Positions 36,279 to 44,265 of a stretch of 64,000 nucleotides of DNA are shown here, piece by piece. The position numbers were made by a program, and so were the translations under genes. The notes under the pieces are model-generated. The model worked only from the letters and a program-made list of their open reading frames with translations. It was not told the origin of the DNA and made no database searches. Numbering within the stretch: the stretch's first letter is position 1; every line of letters begins with the position of its first letter. This stretch comes from Vibrio chagasii (lineage in GTDB: Bacteria > Pseudomonadota > Gammaproteobacteria > Enterobacterales > Vibrionaceae): assembly GCF_024347355.1 (NCBI RefSeq), contig NZ_AP025465.1, forward strand, positions 1,736,001-1,800,000, given 5' to 3'.

Positions 36279-37463
36279 ATGAAATTTCTATCAAAAGTCT
36301 CTTATTCCCTAGACGATAAAATCGCAGTAGATGAACTGCTTCAAGGGGTAGAAAACCCTGAGAATATCGCTTGCCTCATTTGTTACTGCACAGAAGAGTA
36401 CTCCACGCTCGCTGTGCAGAGATATTTCGTAGATGCGCTTCCCAACACTCCCATACACGGCTGTACCACCTGTCATGGAATAATGACGGAAACGGGCTTT
36501 CATTCAGGTCCAGCCATCGGTGTACTCATCATCTATGATTCAGGTATTAATGCCTACGGAACGGGTATTAAACACTTCAGCCAATCCATCGAGCAAAGCA
36601 CCTTCGACGCGATAGATACAGCGCTTAGAAACGCAAATAGAGAAGGTGAGATCCCAGATTTAATCTTGCTTCATTCTACTCCTGGTAACGAGGAGAAAGT
36701 AATGGCAGCGATCGATACTAAGTTCGGGACTGAAGTTCCTATCATTGGTGGCAGTGCTGCCGATAATCAGGTATCTGGTAACTGGAGTATCTTTACCGAA
36801 GAGTCGCTTTCTATTAACGGGATCTCTTTAACGGTCTTTTTCGCCTCTCAATCCATCTATTCATCATTCAGTGCAGGTCACACGCCCACGCGTTACTCAG
36901 GTACCGTGACTAAAGTACGAAACAGAATCTTACTGGAGATAGACCATAGGCCAGCTGCTACGGTTTACAACGAGTGGACCAATTTCCACTTAGGGGGCAG
37001 CGCCGACGGCTATATCTTTGAAAAATCGTCTGTTTATCCTTTGGGAAGAAAAGTCGGTTCGTCTTACAACTATCCGTATTTCAAGCTTTCACACTCTATC
37101 CGAGAAACAGAGTGCGACGGAATCGAGTTATTTACCGACATCAACGAAGGCGACACCATATACTTAATGCAAGGTTCTAAGCAGCAGTTAATTAGCCGCG
37201 CCGCCAACATCATTCATTCGTCTTACTACAATGACATGGATCTGGAAGAGAAATTAGGTGCTATCAACATCTTTTGTGCTGGTCCAATGTTAAACCTTAA
37301 ACAAGACATGGATGAGGTTTGTGAACAAATAAATCAAGCACTTAATGGGCTTCCTTACATATGCCCATTCACTTTTGGTGAGCAAGGAAGACTTTCTGGT
37401 GGAGAGAACGCACACGGTAACTTAATGGTGTCATCAGCAACGTTTTATAGGTTAAAAAAATAA
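36279..37463 (+). CDS. FIST-domain sensory protein (NosP/VpsV-like)
   Basis: A 394-residue soluble protein with FIST N- and C-terminal domains, including IHGCTTCHGIMTETGFHSG near residue 57 and CPFTFGEQGRL near the end. Members of this family studied in Pseudomonas and Vibrio (NosP, VpsV) bind haem or nitric oxide and control a partner histidine kinase. Its stop codon overlaps the kinase start by one base, the classical arrangement. The haem ligand cannot be chosen from sequence alone. There is no signal peptide. Confidence 0.88.
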   Translation: MKFLSKVSYSLDDKIAVDELLQGVENPENIACLICYCTEEYSTLAVQRYFVDALPNTPIHGCTTCHGIMTETGFHSGPAIGVLIIYDSGINAYGTGIKHFSQSIEQSTFDAIDTALRNANREGEIPDLILLHSTPGNEEKVMAAIDTKFGTEVPIIGGSAADNQVSGNWSIFTEESLSINGISLTVFFASQSIYSSFSAGHTPTRYSGTVTKVRNRILLEIDHRPAATVYNEWTNFHLGGSADGYIFEKSSVYPLGRKVGSSYNYPYFKLSHSIRETECDGIELFTDINEGDTIYLMQGSKQQLISRAANIIHSSYYNDMDLEEKLGAINIFCAGPMLNLKQDMDEVCEQINQALNGLPYICPFTFGEQGRLSGGENAHGNLMVSSATFYRLKK

Positions 37464-39187
37464 TGGGCTCTGAAGGTCAAGAAGCGCTGCAAGAAGCACG
37501 TATTGAACTACAAAAACTAAAAGCCCGTGAGAGAAAACTGGCTGAAGAGAATAGGGTGATCCTATCGACTATCTCTGCGATCAGTAAGGCGAGTAACATC
37601 TCTGAGATATTTTCTAGTCTCGAGTTTGTATTGAAAAAATACATTAAATTCGACGACTTTATCGTAGTCTCAAGAGTAGGGAATGAAGGAAATTTCAAGA
37701 CTCTACTGACCAACAATAAAGTCTTTGAAGAGATGATCTGGAACGATCATGGCAAGCTATCTCGAGTCATCAATGGTGAATGCGCCATCCTTTTTGAACC
37801 CAAATCTCTGGGTGAATTTAACACTTTGCATCCCATTGTTCTCGACCAAATTAATTCTGTTTTGATTACTGGTATCGACAGCGGACTAACACAATCGGTC
37901 ATTATTTTTATTCACTCGAATACCAAACATTTTAGCATCGAAACTAAAGCGACTTTGAACCGGTTCCGTCCTCTGATTGAGCGAGCGGTTTTCGACATAG
38001 AGAACAAAGAAAAGCTTGAAGCGACAGTTAGAGAACGAACCGCCGAGCTTGTCACTGCAAGGAAAGACGCAGAAAGAGCCAACAAAGCCAAGTCAGAATT
38101 CCTGGCCATGATGAGCCACGAGTTAAGAACGCCATTGAACGCCATCATTGGGCTAATCGACACCTTGAAATCGACTCAACTAACGTCAGAACAACAGTCT
38201 ATACTGCTTAATATGAGCACATCGTCTGAACTTCTGTTAGCGATCATCAGTGATGTATTGGACTTTTCCAAAATTGAATCTGGTTGTTTCTCATTGGCGC
38301 CACAATGGAGCAACGTAAGAGACACTGTAACTTTTGTTTTATCAGAACAAACAAAGGCTGCAGACGACAAAGGTCTAAAGCTCACGGTGTCTAGCGATAT
38401 CCCGGATGGTGAACTTCACTATATAGACCCAAGCCGCTTAGCGCAGATATTGTTTAACCTTATCGGAAATGCCATCAAGTTTACGGAGCGCGGGCACGTC
38501 CATGTTTCTATCAAATACCAGCAGAGCTCGTTCTATATAACAGTTGAAGACACCGGAATTGGAATTAGCTCACAGCAGCTATCATCGTTATTCAGTCCAT
38601 TTGTGCAAGCAGATAGCACAATAACGCGAAGGTTCGGCGGCACAGGCTTAGGTTTAGCGATCACCAAGCGCTTAGTTGAGTTGATGCGTGGGCGAATCTC
38701 AGTCGAAAGTGAACCAGGAAAAGGCTCTAAGTTCGAGGTTCAATTGCCAGTGCTCACCAGAGTGACTAACAATTGCAATCAACTGGAAGATGATGTCTGC
38801 TCAAGAGAGCTCAGAAGTCGATATTCAGTGCTGGTTGTTGAAGACAACCCAACAAACCAAATGGTGATTAAGCTCATTCTAACAAGACAGGGGCATGAAG
38901 TTTTCATCGCAAGTAATGGTGAAGAAGCAATAGGCTTTATACAAGACAACAAAGATTTCATAGACATTATCCTGATGGACGTTTCAATGCCGGTCATGGA
39001 TGGTTTAACCACAACCAAACATATGAGAAAGGCAAACATCCAAACACCAATCGTGGCTCTGACAGCACACACATCCGTTGAAGATAAATGTTCATGTTTA
39101 GATGTTGGTATGAATGATTTCGTGACCAAACCAGTAAGAACAAAAGAAATAACAGAAGCTATAGATAGGCTAATGCTTGAGATCTAA
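37463..39187 (+). CDS. Hybrid sensor histidine kinase/response regulator (VpsS-like)
   Basis: A 574-residue soluble hybrid kinase with no membrane segment. An N-terminal coiled coil and GAF-like region (about 20-180) is followed by a linker coil, the phospho-accepting His near residue 219 (MMSHELRTPLNAIIG), the ATPase domain with N box (LIGNAIKFTERG near 335), G1 (VEDTGIGIS) and G2 (FGGTGLGLAI), then a receiver with phospho-acceptor Asp near 506 (LMDVSMPVMDG). It lacks its own sensor and would be controlled by the FIST protein. In V. cholerae the homologue feeds the LuxU/LuxO and biofilm circuit; no HPt domain is seen here, so a separate phosphotransfer protein is needed. Confidence 0.92.
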   Translation: MGSEGQEALQEARIELQKLKARERKLAEENRVILSTISAISKASNISEIFSSLEFVLKKYIKFDDFIVVSRVGNEGNFKTLLTNNKVFEEMIWNDHGKLSRVINGECAILFEPKSLGEFNTLHPIVLDQINSVLITGIDSGLTQSVIIFIHSNTKHFSIETKATLNRFRPLIERAVFDIENKEKLEATVRERTAELVTARKDAERANKAKSEFLAMMSHELRTPLNAIIGLIDTLKSTQLTSEQQSILLNMSTSSELLLAIISDVLDFSKIESGCFSLAPQWSNVRDTVTFVLSEQTKAADDKGLKLTVSSDIPDGELHYIDPSRLAQILFNLIGNAIKFTERGHVHVSIKYQQSSFYITVEDTGIGISSQQLSSLFSPFVQADSTITRRFGGTGLGLAITKRLVELMRGRISVESEPGKGSKFEVQLPVLTRVTNNCNQLEDDVCSRELRSRYSVLVVEDNPTNQMVIKLILTRQGHEVFIASNGEEAIGFIQDNKDFIDIILMDVSMPVMDGLTTTKHMRKANIQTPIVALTAHTSVEDKCSCLDVGMNDFVTKPVRTKEITEAIDRLMLEI

Positions 39188-39236
39188 TAAACGTATTCTT
39201 AATCGAAGATTAGGAAATATGTTTATTAGGTATTTT
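39184..39236 (+). terminator. Imperfect hairpin after the kinase gene
   Basis: CTAATAAAC and GTTTATTAG pair around an inner TTAATC/GATTAG stem, followed by TATTTTATG. Probable terminator of the FIST-kinase operon. Confidence 0.55.
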
Positions 39237-39470
39237 ATGGTAAATAGTCATTATGGTTAAATACACAGTATTATTGGCTATAAAACGAAGGTAGGGCATC
39301 AGATATTGAGCTCTGCCTTATGATTACCGAACCACATTTAACATAATATACATAATACGCATAAAATCTGGGAGACTTATTAGCCTTATACTTGGCAGAT
39401 TTCACGTACAGAACCACTTAATTTATTTCGCTTAACCATTTTTATGGGTTTGACTACACGTTGAATCAAA

Positions 39471-39526
39471 TTAACTCTTTAACTCTTTAACTCTTTAACT
39501 CTTTAACTCTTTAACTCTTTAACTCT
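39471..39526. repeat. Tandem repeat, seven copies of TTAACTCT
   Basis: Seven perfect head-to-tail copies of the 8-base unit TTAACTCT cover 56 bases. On the minus strand each unit contains TAA, and the first copy supplies the stop codon of the small open frame next to it. Such arrays change copy number by slippage. Confidence 0.95.
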
Positions 39527-39716
39527 TAGATGCTATCCATTCAATATTTAACTTTCTACAGCCGACGGCTACACATTGCTTGTGTAAGTTATGAAAATGT
39601 AATCCTATTGTTGTGCTTTCAGATTTTACACACGCTACATACATAACATCTAGAAACTTGGTTTCAATTGAGAATCCTGTTTCATCTTCCAACTGCAACT
39701 GCAACTGATCAAGCAT
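39519..39716 (-). CDS. Possible small protein next to the tandem repeat
   Basis: A 65-residue open frame, MLDQLQLQLEDETGF to the stop codon inside the repeat array. A GGAG lies seven bases before the ATG, which supports translation, but no family is recognised and four cysteines or so have no clear pattern. It could be a remnant. Confidence 0.35.
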   Translation of the reverse strand: MLDQLQLQLEDETGFSIETKFLDVMYVACVKSESTTIGLHFHNLHKQCVAVGCRKLNIEWIASKS

Positions 39717-40064
39717 TCGAAAACTCCAACAGATTACTGAAACCTAATCTGACTTGCTGATGTGGACTCTTTCAAGTTGAGTTCGTTTCAAGCTCTCTCC
39801 ATTAGCGTAGCTCTAGTTACTTAAGGTTCCATGAGCTTGTCTCTGAAACCCAAACGAAATTATGAACAAGCTACATTGAATTCAAAGTATGTCCGCAGCT
39901 AATTTCACAGGTTACAAGTTGACAATAAGTGACAACGCAACGCACTTCCGATTCACTACGTTCTGGAATGGTCATTACGCCTTGTCTTACAACTGAGATA
40001 TTGACACTTCTATTATCTACAAGCTCTTAAAATCAGATATTTAGACAGATTTCGTATTAACTAA

Positions 40065-40496
40065 GAGGATTCATCTGACCTGTCTGATCTCAGCTATAAC
40101 CTAGTTGGAGGCTACGAATTCAATACTCATGATGTTGTTAAGTTAGGACTAGAAGCCGAATACCGAAAAATTGGTAAGGTAAGCTATAGCGATTCGATGG
40201 ATATCGAAGGTCAGGCTTTCTTCGTCAACGTTAAGCCAAAATTCATTGTTAAAGGAGATGAGTTAGATTTATACGTATCACTATTAGCTGGTGTTGGCTC
40301 GATGGATATGGACGTAAAAATGTCCGGAACCGCGGAATCTAAATCAGAAGCAGCTTACCAAGTTGGTGCAGAGCTTGGTGCGATAGTCTCAGACAATATC
40401 GACATCCACCTTGGCTACCGAAATGCACGTGTTGAAATCTACGATGTCGATGTTTCTTCACAAACCGCTTATATTGGTGCGCGATACAAGTTTTAA
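40065..40496 (+). pseudogene. 5'-truncated outer-membrane beta-barrel protein
   Basis: The frame is open from 40065, well before the first ATG at 40197, and reads as alternating beta-barrel strands (LVGGYEFNTHDVVKLGLEAEY, LYVSLLAGVGSM, YQVGAELGAIV, IDIHLGYRNARVEI) ending in the C-terminal aromatic signature ARYKF expected of outer-membrane proteins. There is no signal peptide or start codon with a ribosome site, and a stop lies at 40062. The 5' end therefore appears lost. The best comparison is a small OmpX/OmpA-barrel-like protein of about 190 residues. Confidence 0.7.
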
Positions 40497-40811
40497 CCCC
40501 TTCGAATAACCGTTAGCCCACTCTAGCAAAGCCTTCCTCTCTAAAGTGGGCGTTACTCGGTCCTTTATCTTGACTAAATCGGCCTATAAAAGTTACGTTG
40601 TATCTTATTTTGTGTAGGTATAGGAAGTTTAAGGGACTACGTTTTGCAAAATAAACCACCTAAACAGCCCACTATTTCGTGTTTAAATTTTGATCTATCA
40701 AACAGTTATAATTGAAAATAAGGTGATTAAGCAATCAAATGCTGTGCATTCGGAGTTGCATTACCAATTAAAGTGTTAACATCAGGAAATGTTGTAAACT
40801 AGGTGTTTGAT

Positions 40812-41414
40812 ATGTTGCCTAAACTTTATAAGTTCAGATCGCTCCACGATAGAAACATACAATCTATATCCGAGTGTTCGTTGTGGTTTGATTACGCTAA
40901 ATCCTTTAACAACCCTTTTGATTCTAACCACATCTTCAGCCAGTGCCTTCAAAATGATTTTAAGGTGATGTGTTTCTCGCAGTCCAGCGACCACCCTATA
41001 CTGTGGTCTCAGTATGGTGACAACTTCAAAGGTATGTGTATTGAGTATGACCTTAACTATTATGAGGGTTACGCGAACCTAAATTGCTTTGAGGTTCAAT
41101 ATGAAGACCATCCAAACAATATCTGTTTGCCTTTGTTAGAGAAGTTACCGCCATTAAGCTTAGGTACCGAACTCTTTAAGGTAAAGCACTCTAATTGGCG
41201 CTATGAGCGTGAATATCGCTGGGTACTTCCTAAGGAAGAGCTCGAAGGCAATAAACTGTTTCTTAACAAACAATGCCTTACTTCAGTCATTCTCTCAGAG
41301 CATGCTCCAGCGGATAGAAAGCTTAAACTGTTAATGACATGCCAACGCCTAGGTATTCCAGTCAAACAAGCAATGGCCAAACAGGACTCATTCACGTTTG
41401 AAGTGGTTTGCTAA
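40812..41414 (+). CDS. DUF2971 domain protein
   Basis: About 200 residues. The start is placed at ATG 40812 (MLPKLYKFRS), three codons after a GTG. DUF2971 features are the N-terminal LYKFRSL, the KSFNNPFDSN block near residue 35, the CFSQSSDHPILWSQYGDNFKGMCI segment near 60-80 and WRYEREYRWV near 130. The family is common in accessory regions, including near defence genes, but has no proven function. Neither neighbour suggests a partner. Confidence 0.85.
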   Translation: MLPKLYKFRSLHDRNIQSISECSLWFDYAKSFNNPFDSNHIFSQCLQNDFKVMCFSQSSDHPILWSQYGDNFKGMCIEYDLNYYEGYANLNCFEVQYEDHPNNICLPLLEKLPPLSLGTELFKVKHSNWRYEREYRWVLPKEELEGNKLFLNKQCLTSVILSEHAPADRKLKLLMTCQRLGIPVKQAMAKQDSFTFEVVC

Positions 41415-41507
41415 ACAGCCACTGTTGGTAAGTCAGGCTTTGTCATAACCCACATAAAGTGACAGTGCAACTTAAAAGAAAGAGCCACACAAGTGTGGCT
41501 CTCTTCA

Positions 41508-42728
41508 TTACATCTTATCGGTTATTTTACCTGGTACCCTATTCTGCATTTGCTCAATCGTCATCGCTGACATTTGAACATTGGAAAACCAATAGGGTCT
41601 GTGCTTAACATTGAACAAATCACTATTATCCAGCGCTTCAAAAATAGAGAACTTTCTCCCTTGGGCTAACGCAGCTCCGTAAAGGGTTCTTTCTAGCGCT
41701 GGTATGTCATTTACTTCCTCTAACAACGCTCGCTTTATAAACTGGTTGGTTGGGCTCCAGTCAATAAATTCGACAAGCTTCTTAATTAGCTTGAGTTCGA
41801 GTTGCTCTATCATCGACTCTAGAAATTGCGTATTTGGGATGACTTCAGCGCAAGCATAATACTCTTCATGCTTATCACTCGCATCACGATAGCCGATCAT
41901 GGTTTTAACCAAAGCATCTTCGAATGTCGAAGAGAAATGATTACAAATCAGAAATAAAGGTAAGACTCTCAGTACACCTAAAAGAATTCCAACATTTGGA
42001 TCTTTAACGGACGTTTCTTGTAACCTCATGCGCGTAGTATTCGAGGTCACCACCAAATGTTGCCAAACCTTCGGTACGATATGTTTAATGTTGTTGTCAT
42101 TCCACTTAATCAGTTGCTGACTCATTAGTAATGGAAACAACAAACGGCAGTTCTCGATACCGATTTGCCTTGCCGCAACTTTGGGGTCGAGAATGATTTT
42201 AGATTTCTTACCGTACTTTTCTGTGAACTCTCGGTTAGACACAAACTCAACAAGGCTAGAGCTAAGCGCCCTGCTTTCTGATGATATTTTGTGTAACTTT
42301 GAAAAGTTTAAAGATGGAGAATACCCAACACTTGCGAACTGATTGTAATCGGGTAATTGGGTAAATAAGGAGCTTATGAGTGTGCCTTGAAGCTTCTCTA
42401 ACATAAGTGCAGAGGCGGCGTCACTCACATCATCAATGACGTAACGCAGTGTCTGTTGTTTGGCCGCTACCTTCTCGCGTTTGGCATTTACTCTGTCTTG
42501 CTCACAGCGCAATAGAATGCGCTGATTATGTGAAATTCGATCCGCTTCATCAAAGATTACGCTCTCGCAATATCTATTCTCTAAGCTAAGTAGCGTGTCG
42601 ACCTTTGATTGGTCGAGTTTATATTTTGTGGATATCAACCATTTAGTAAAACGAGCCTCAACGTTAATTGAAACTTTTCTAGAGATCTCTATGACTTCTG
42701 GGGTGTAATTTTTATTTGCTAACAACAA
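41508..42728 (-). CDS. HDOD domain protein
   Basis: A 406-residue soluble protein. The middle and C-terminal part (about 110-330) matches the HDOD signalling fold loosely: the IGIENCRLLFPLLMSQQLIKW and VGILLGVLRVLPLFLI helices are characteristic. The N-terminus (about 1-105) is helical and charged with a possible coiled coil. HDOD proteins lack catalytic HD residues and act as regulators. No partner gene (such as a GGDEF or kinase) is adjacent. The start codon is not supported by a strong ribosome site. Confidence 0.7.
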   Translation of the reverse strand: MLLANKNYTPEVIEISRKVSINVEARFTKWLISTKYKLDQSKVDTLLSLENRYCESVIFDEADRISHNQRILLRCEQDRVNAKREKVAAKQQTLRYVIDDVSDAASALMLEKLQGTLISSLFTQLPDYNQFASVGYSPSLNFSKLHKISSESRALSSSLVEFVSNREFTEKYGKKSKIILDPKVAARQIGIENCRLLFPLLMSQQLIKWNDNNIKHIVPKVWQHLVVTSNTTRMRLQETSVKDPNVGILLGVLRVLPLFLICNHFSSTFEDALVKTMIGYRDASDKHEEYYACAEVIPNTQFLESMIEQLELKLIKKLVEFIDWSPTNQFIKRALLEEVNDIPALERTLYGAALAQGRKFSIFEALDNSDLFNVKHRPYWFSNVQMSAMTIEQMQNRVPGKITDKM

Positions 42729-42871
42729 CCGAGACTTTCCTTTGCCCTAATCTTCTTTTGGCAGCATATGCTGACTTTATAAGTGAGCTAAATATTAATA
42801 GAAATTAGAGATTGGTTCACGAAATTGTTTAATTAAAATTATAAATATTTAGTTATAGTGTATTAGAGCAA

Positions 42872-43183
42872 TTATTCTGATATGTGAATACGAATGTATT
42901 TCTCAGGAAAGCTGTACTTGAACTTTTTACGTTTAGGCAGATGCTTTTTAGCTTCTTTGCAGATTTTGCTATCCCCAGAGGTTCTGATCTTTTTGATTCT
43001 TGCATAGCCTTTGGCGTGCTTCATCTCAATCATAAGATCACAATATCCTTCTAGCTCAATATGACTCTTACTAAGCCCTTTAAGGACAGAGGTCTTAATC
43101 TTCTTTGCTACTGGGTTAATCAAGGAATCGTCGGAAAGTGTTAGTGGTGACAAAAAGCACAATAAAATTACAAGATATCTCAT
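42872..43183 (-). CDS. Small secreted protein with TolA C-terminal-like fold
   Basis: A 103-residue protein with a signal peptide (cleavage near residue 17) and a lysine-rich mature part. The arrangement YCDLMIEMKHAKGYARIKKI followed by CKEAKKHLPKRKKFK resembles the TonB/TolA C-terminal domain, with two cysteines that would form its disulfide. It lacks TolA's membrane helix and linker, so it may be a stand-alone periplasmic domain. Monocistronic, no known role. Confidence 0.6.
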   Translation of the reverse strand: MRYLVILLCFLSPLTLSDDSLINPVAKKIKTSVLKGLSKSHIELEGYCDLMIEMKHAKGYARIKKIRTSGDSKICKEAKKHLPKRKKFKYSFPEKYIRIHISE

Positions 43184-43288
43184 ACTGTTCTCTTTTAGTT
43201 AAAATTGAAAACAGTATGCAGATAATGGAGAGATGTTTAGGATTAACTTAGTATGATGTTGTATTGGATAACACGTAATTATCGAAAA

Positions 43289-43597
43289 TTAAGCTTTCTT
43301 TGAGCCTTTAGACTTGAATCCGTTATGCGGGAACACATTGCGAATGCGTTGCTGTACGTTTTTAGGTACGTCCTTAGTGAACTTCAAGTTATAGCCAGAA
43401 CGTTTCGCATACACTTTTAATTCGCCCTTAAACGCATTGTTGTGGCCGATCTCTTGAAGGTTGTGCTTAAAACTCGGCGGAAGATGACCTTTAACCTGCT
43501 CAATAGCGCCATCATTGAATTTAATTTTCAGGACGGGTCTATCTACAGCGACCAACCAAAATACCAACACTGCACCGATTAAGATTACATACATCAT
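43289..43597 (-). CDS. DUF3634 family small membrane protein
   Basis: A 102-residue protein with an N-terminal membrane helix (residues about 3-18) and a basic cytoplasmic or periplasmic tail. VDRPVLKIKFNDGAIEQVKGHLP near residue 18-40 is typical of DUF3634, a family found in Vibrio and relatives next to matP. Function unknown. It lies 24 bases after matP and is probably co-transcribed with it. Confidence 0.82.
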   Translation of the reverse strand: MMYVILIGAVLVFWLVAVDRPVLKIKFNDGAIEQVKGHLPPSFKHNLQEIGHNNAFKGELKVYAKRSGYNLKFTKDVPKNVQQRIRNVFPHNGFKSKGSKKA

Positions 43598-43620
43598 AAC
43601 GTCACCACTAATATTGATGG

Positions 43621-44076
43621 TTACTTATCGTCAGAAAGAAGCTTGCTTAAATCTTCTTTAAGGCTCGTTACCGTTTTACTCGCCTGTTCGCTGCGTGATG
43701 CTTCACTCACCAAATATTCAATGGCGTCAGACAAGGTACAACCTAGCTCATTCGCTCTTTGGGATAGCTTTTCCCAGACGCGATAATCGAGGTCGATTGA
43801 TTTCTTTTTGGTATGAACTTGTTCAGCGTTAAAGTGGCGTTTGCGCTTCGCCCTAATCGCCTGTTTGAGCTTATTGTCGAGCTCTGGAGACATGTTGTCT
43901 GATATCCACTCAAGCACACCTGTAGGTTGGTGTTCGAGCTTTAATAACGCCTGAATAGCGACGTCAGCTTCACTTGAATCAATGTGGCAGGTGATCAATT
44001 CGCCTTCTTTCCATTTTTTGACCAGATAGTTCCATTTCCAACCACATTCTAAGTTTTCAAGTTGCTGATATTTCAT
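43621..44076 (-). CDS. matP: Macrodomain Ter protein MatP
   Basis: MatP binds matS sites in the terminus region and holds it together until division, contacting ZapB at the divisome. The 151-residue protein has the helical N-terminus (YQQLENLECGWKWNYLVKKW) and the ribbon-helix-helix DNA-binding part near residues 90-135 (KKSIDLDYRVWEKLSQRA then LGCTLSDAIEYL). Its place before the Lon-like gene, fabA and rmf is as in E. coli. A matS-like site lies 25 bases upstream of its start codon. Confidence 0.96.
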   Translation of the reverse strand: MKYQQLENLECGWKWNYLVKKWKEGELITCHIDSSEADVAIQALLKLEHQPTGVLEWISDNMSPELDNKLKQAIRAKRKRHFNAEQVHTKKKSIDLDYRVWEKLSQRANELGCTLSDAIEYLVSEASRSEQASKTVTSLKEDLSKLLSDDK

Positions 44077-44100
44077 GTCTAATCTCGAGTGTTAATCCTA

Positions 44101-44113
44101 GTGACAGCGTAAC
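44101..44113. promoter_or_regulatory. matS-like site upstream of matP
   Basis: GTGACAGCGTAAC matches the MatP consensus GTGACRNYGTCAC at 12 of 13 positions (A for C at position 11). It is 25 bases before the matP start codon, in the promoter shared with the divergent Lon-like gene. Confidence 0.45.
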
Positions 44114-44265
44114 CCAAAATGGGCGATTTAACAATTATTGTCTTGAAAGAATAGACCAAGATCATACTTATATTAGTCCAGTGATCGGTAACGTCCATAT
44201 AGAGCTACAAGCGAGATCGGTTTTTCTATATACTCCCTACCTCATTATCATAATCAGAAACTTAA

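Larger units (their letters stand above)
39237..40064. other. A/T-rich low-coding stretch
   Basis: About 830 bases between the kinase gene and a truncated outer-membrane gene. It contains the 8-bp tandem repeat and one possible small minus-strand gene. Nothing else with coding character is seen; it looks like decayed or intergenic accessory DNA. Confidence 0.6.

Noticed and set aside
40689..40702. Palindrome TTTGATCTATCAAA resembling an FNR site
   Set aside because: The TTGAT and ATCAA halves are two bases apart instead of four, so FNR would not bind it in the known way.
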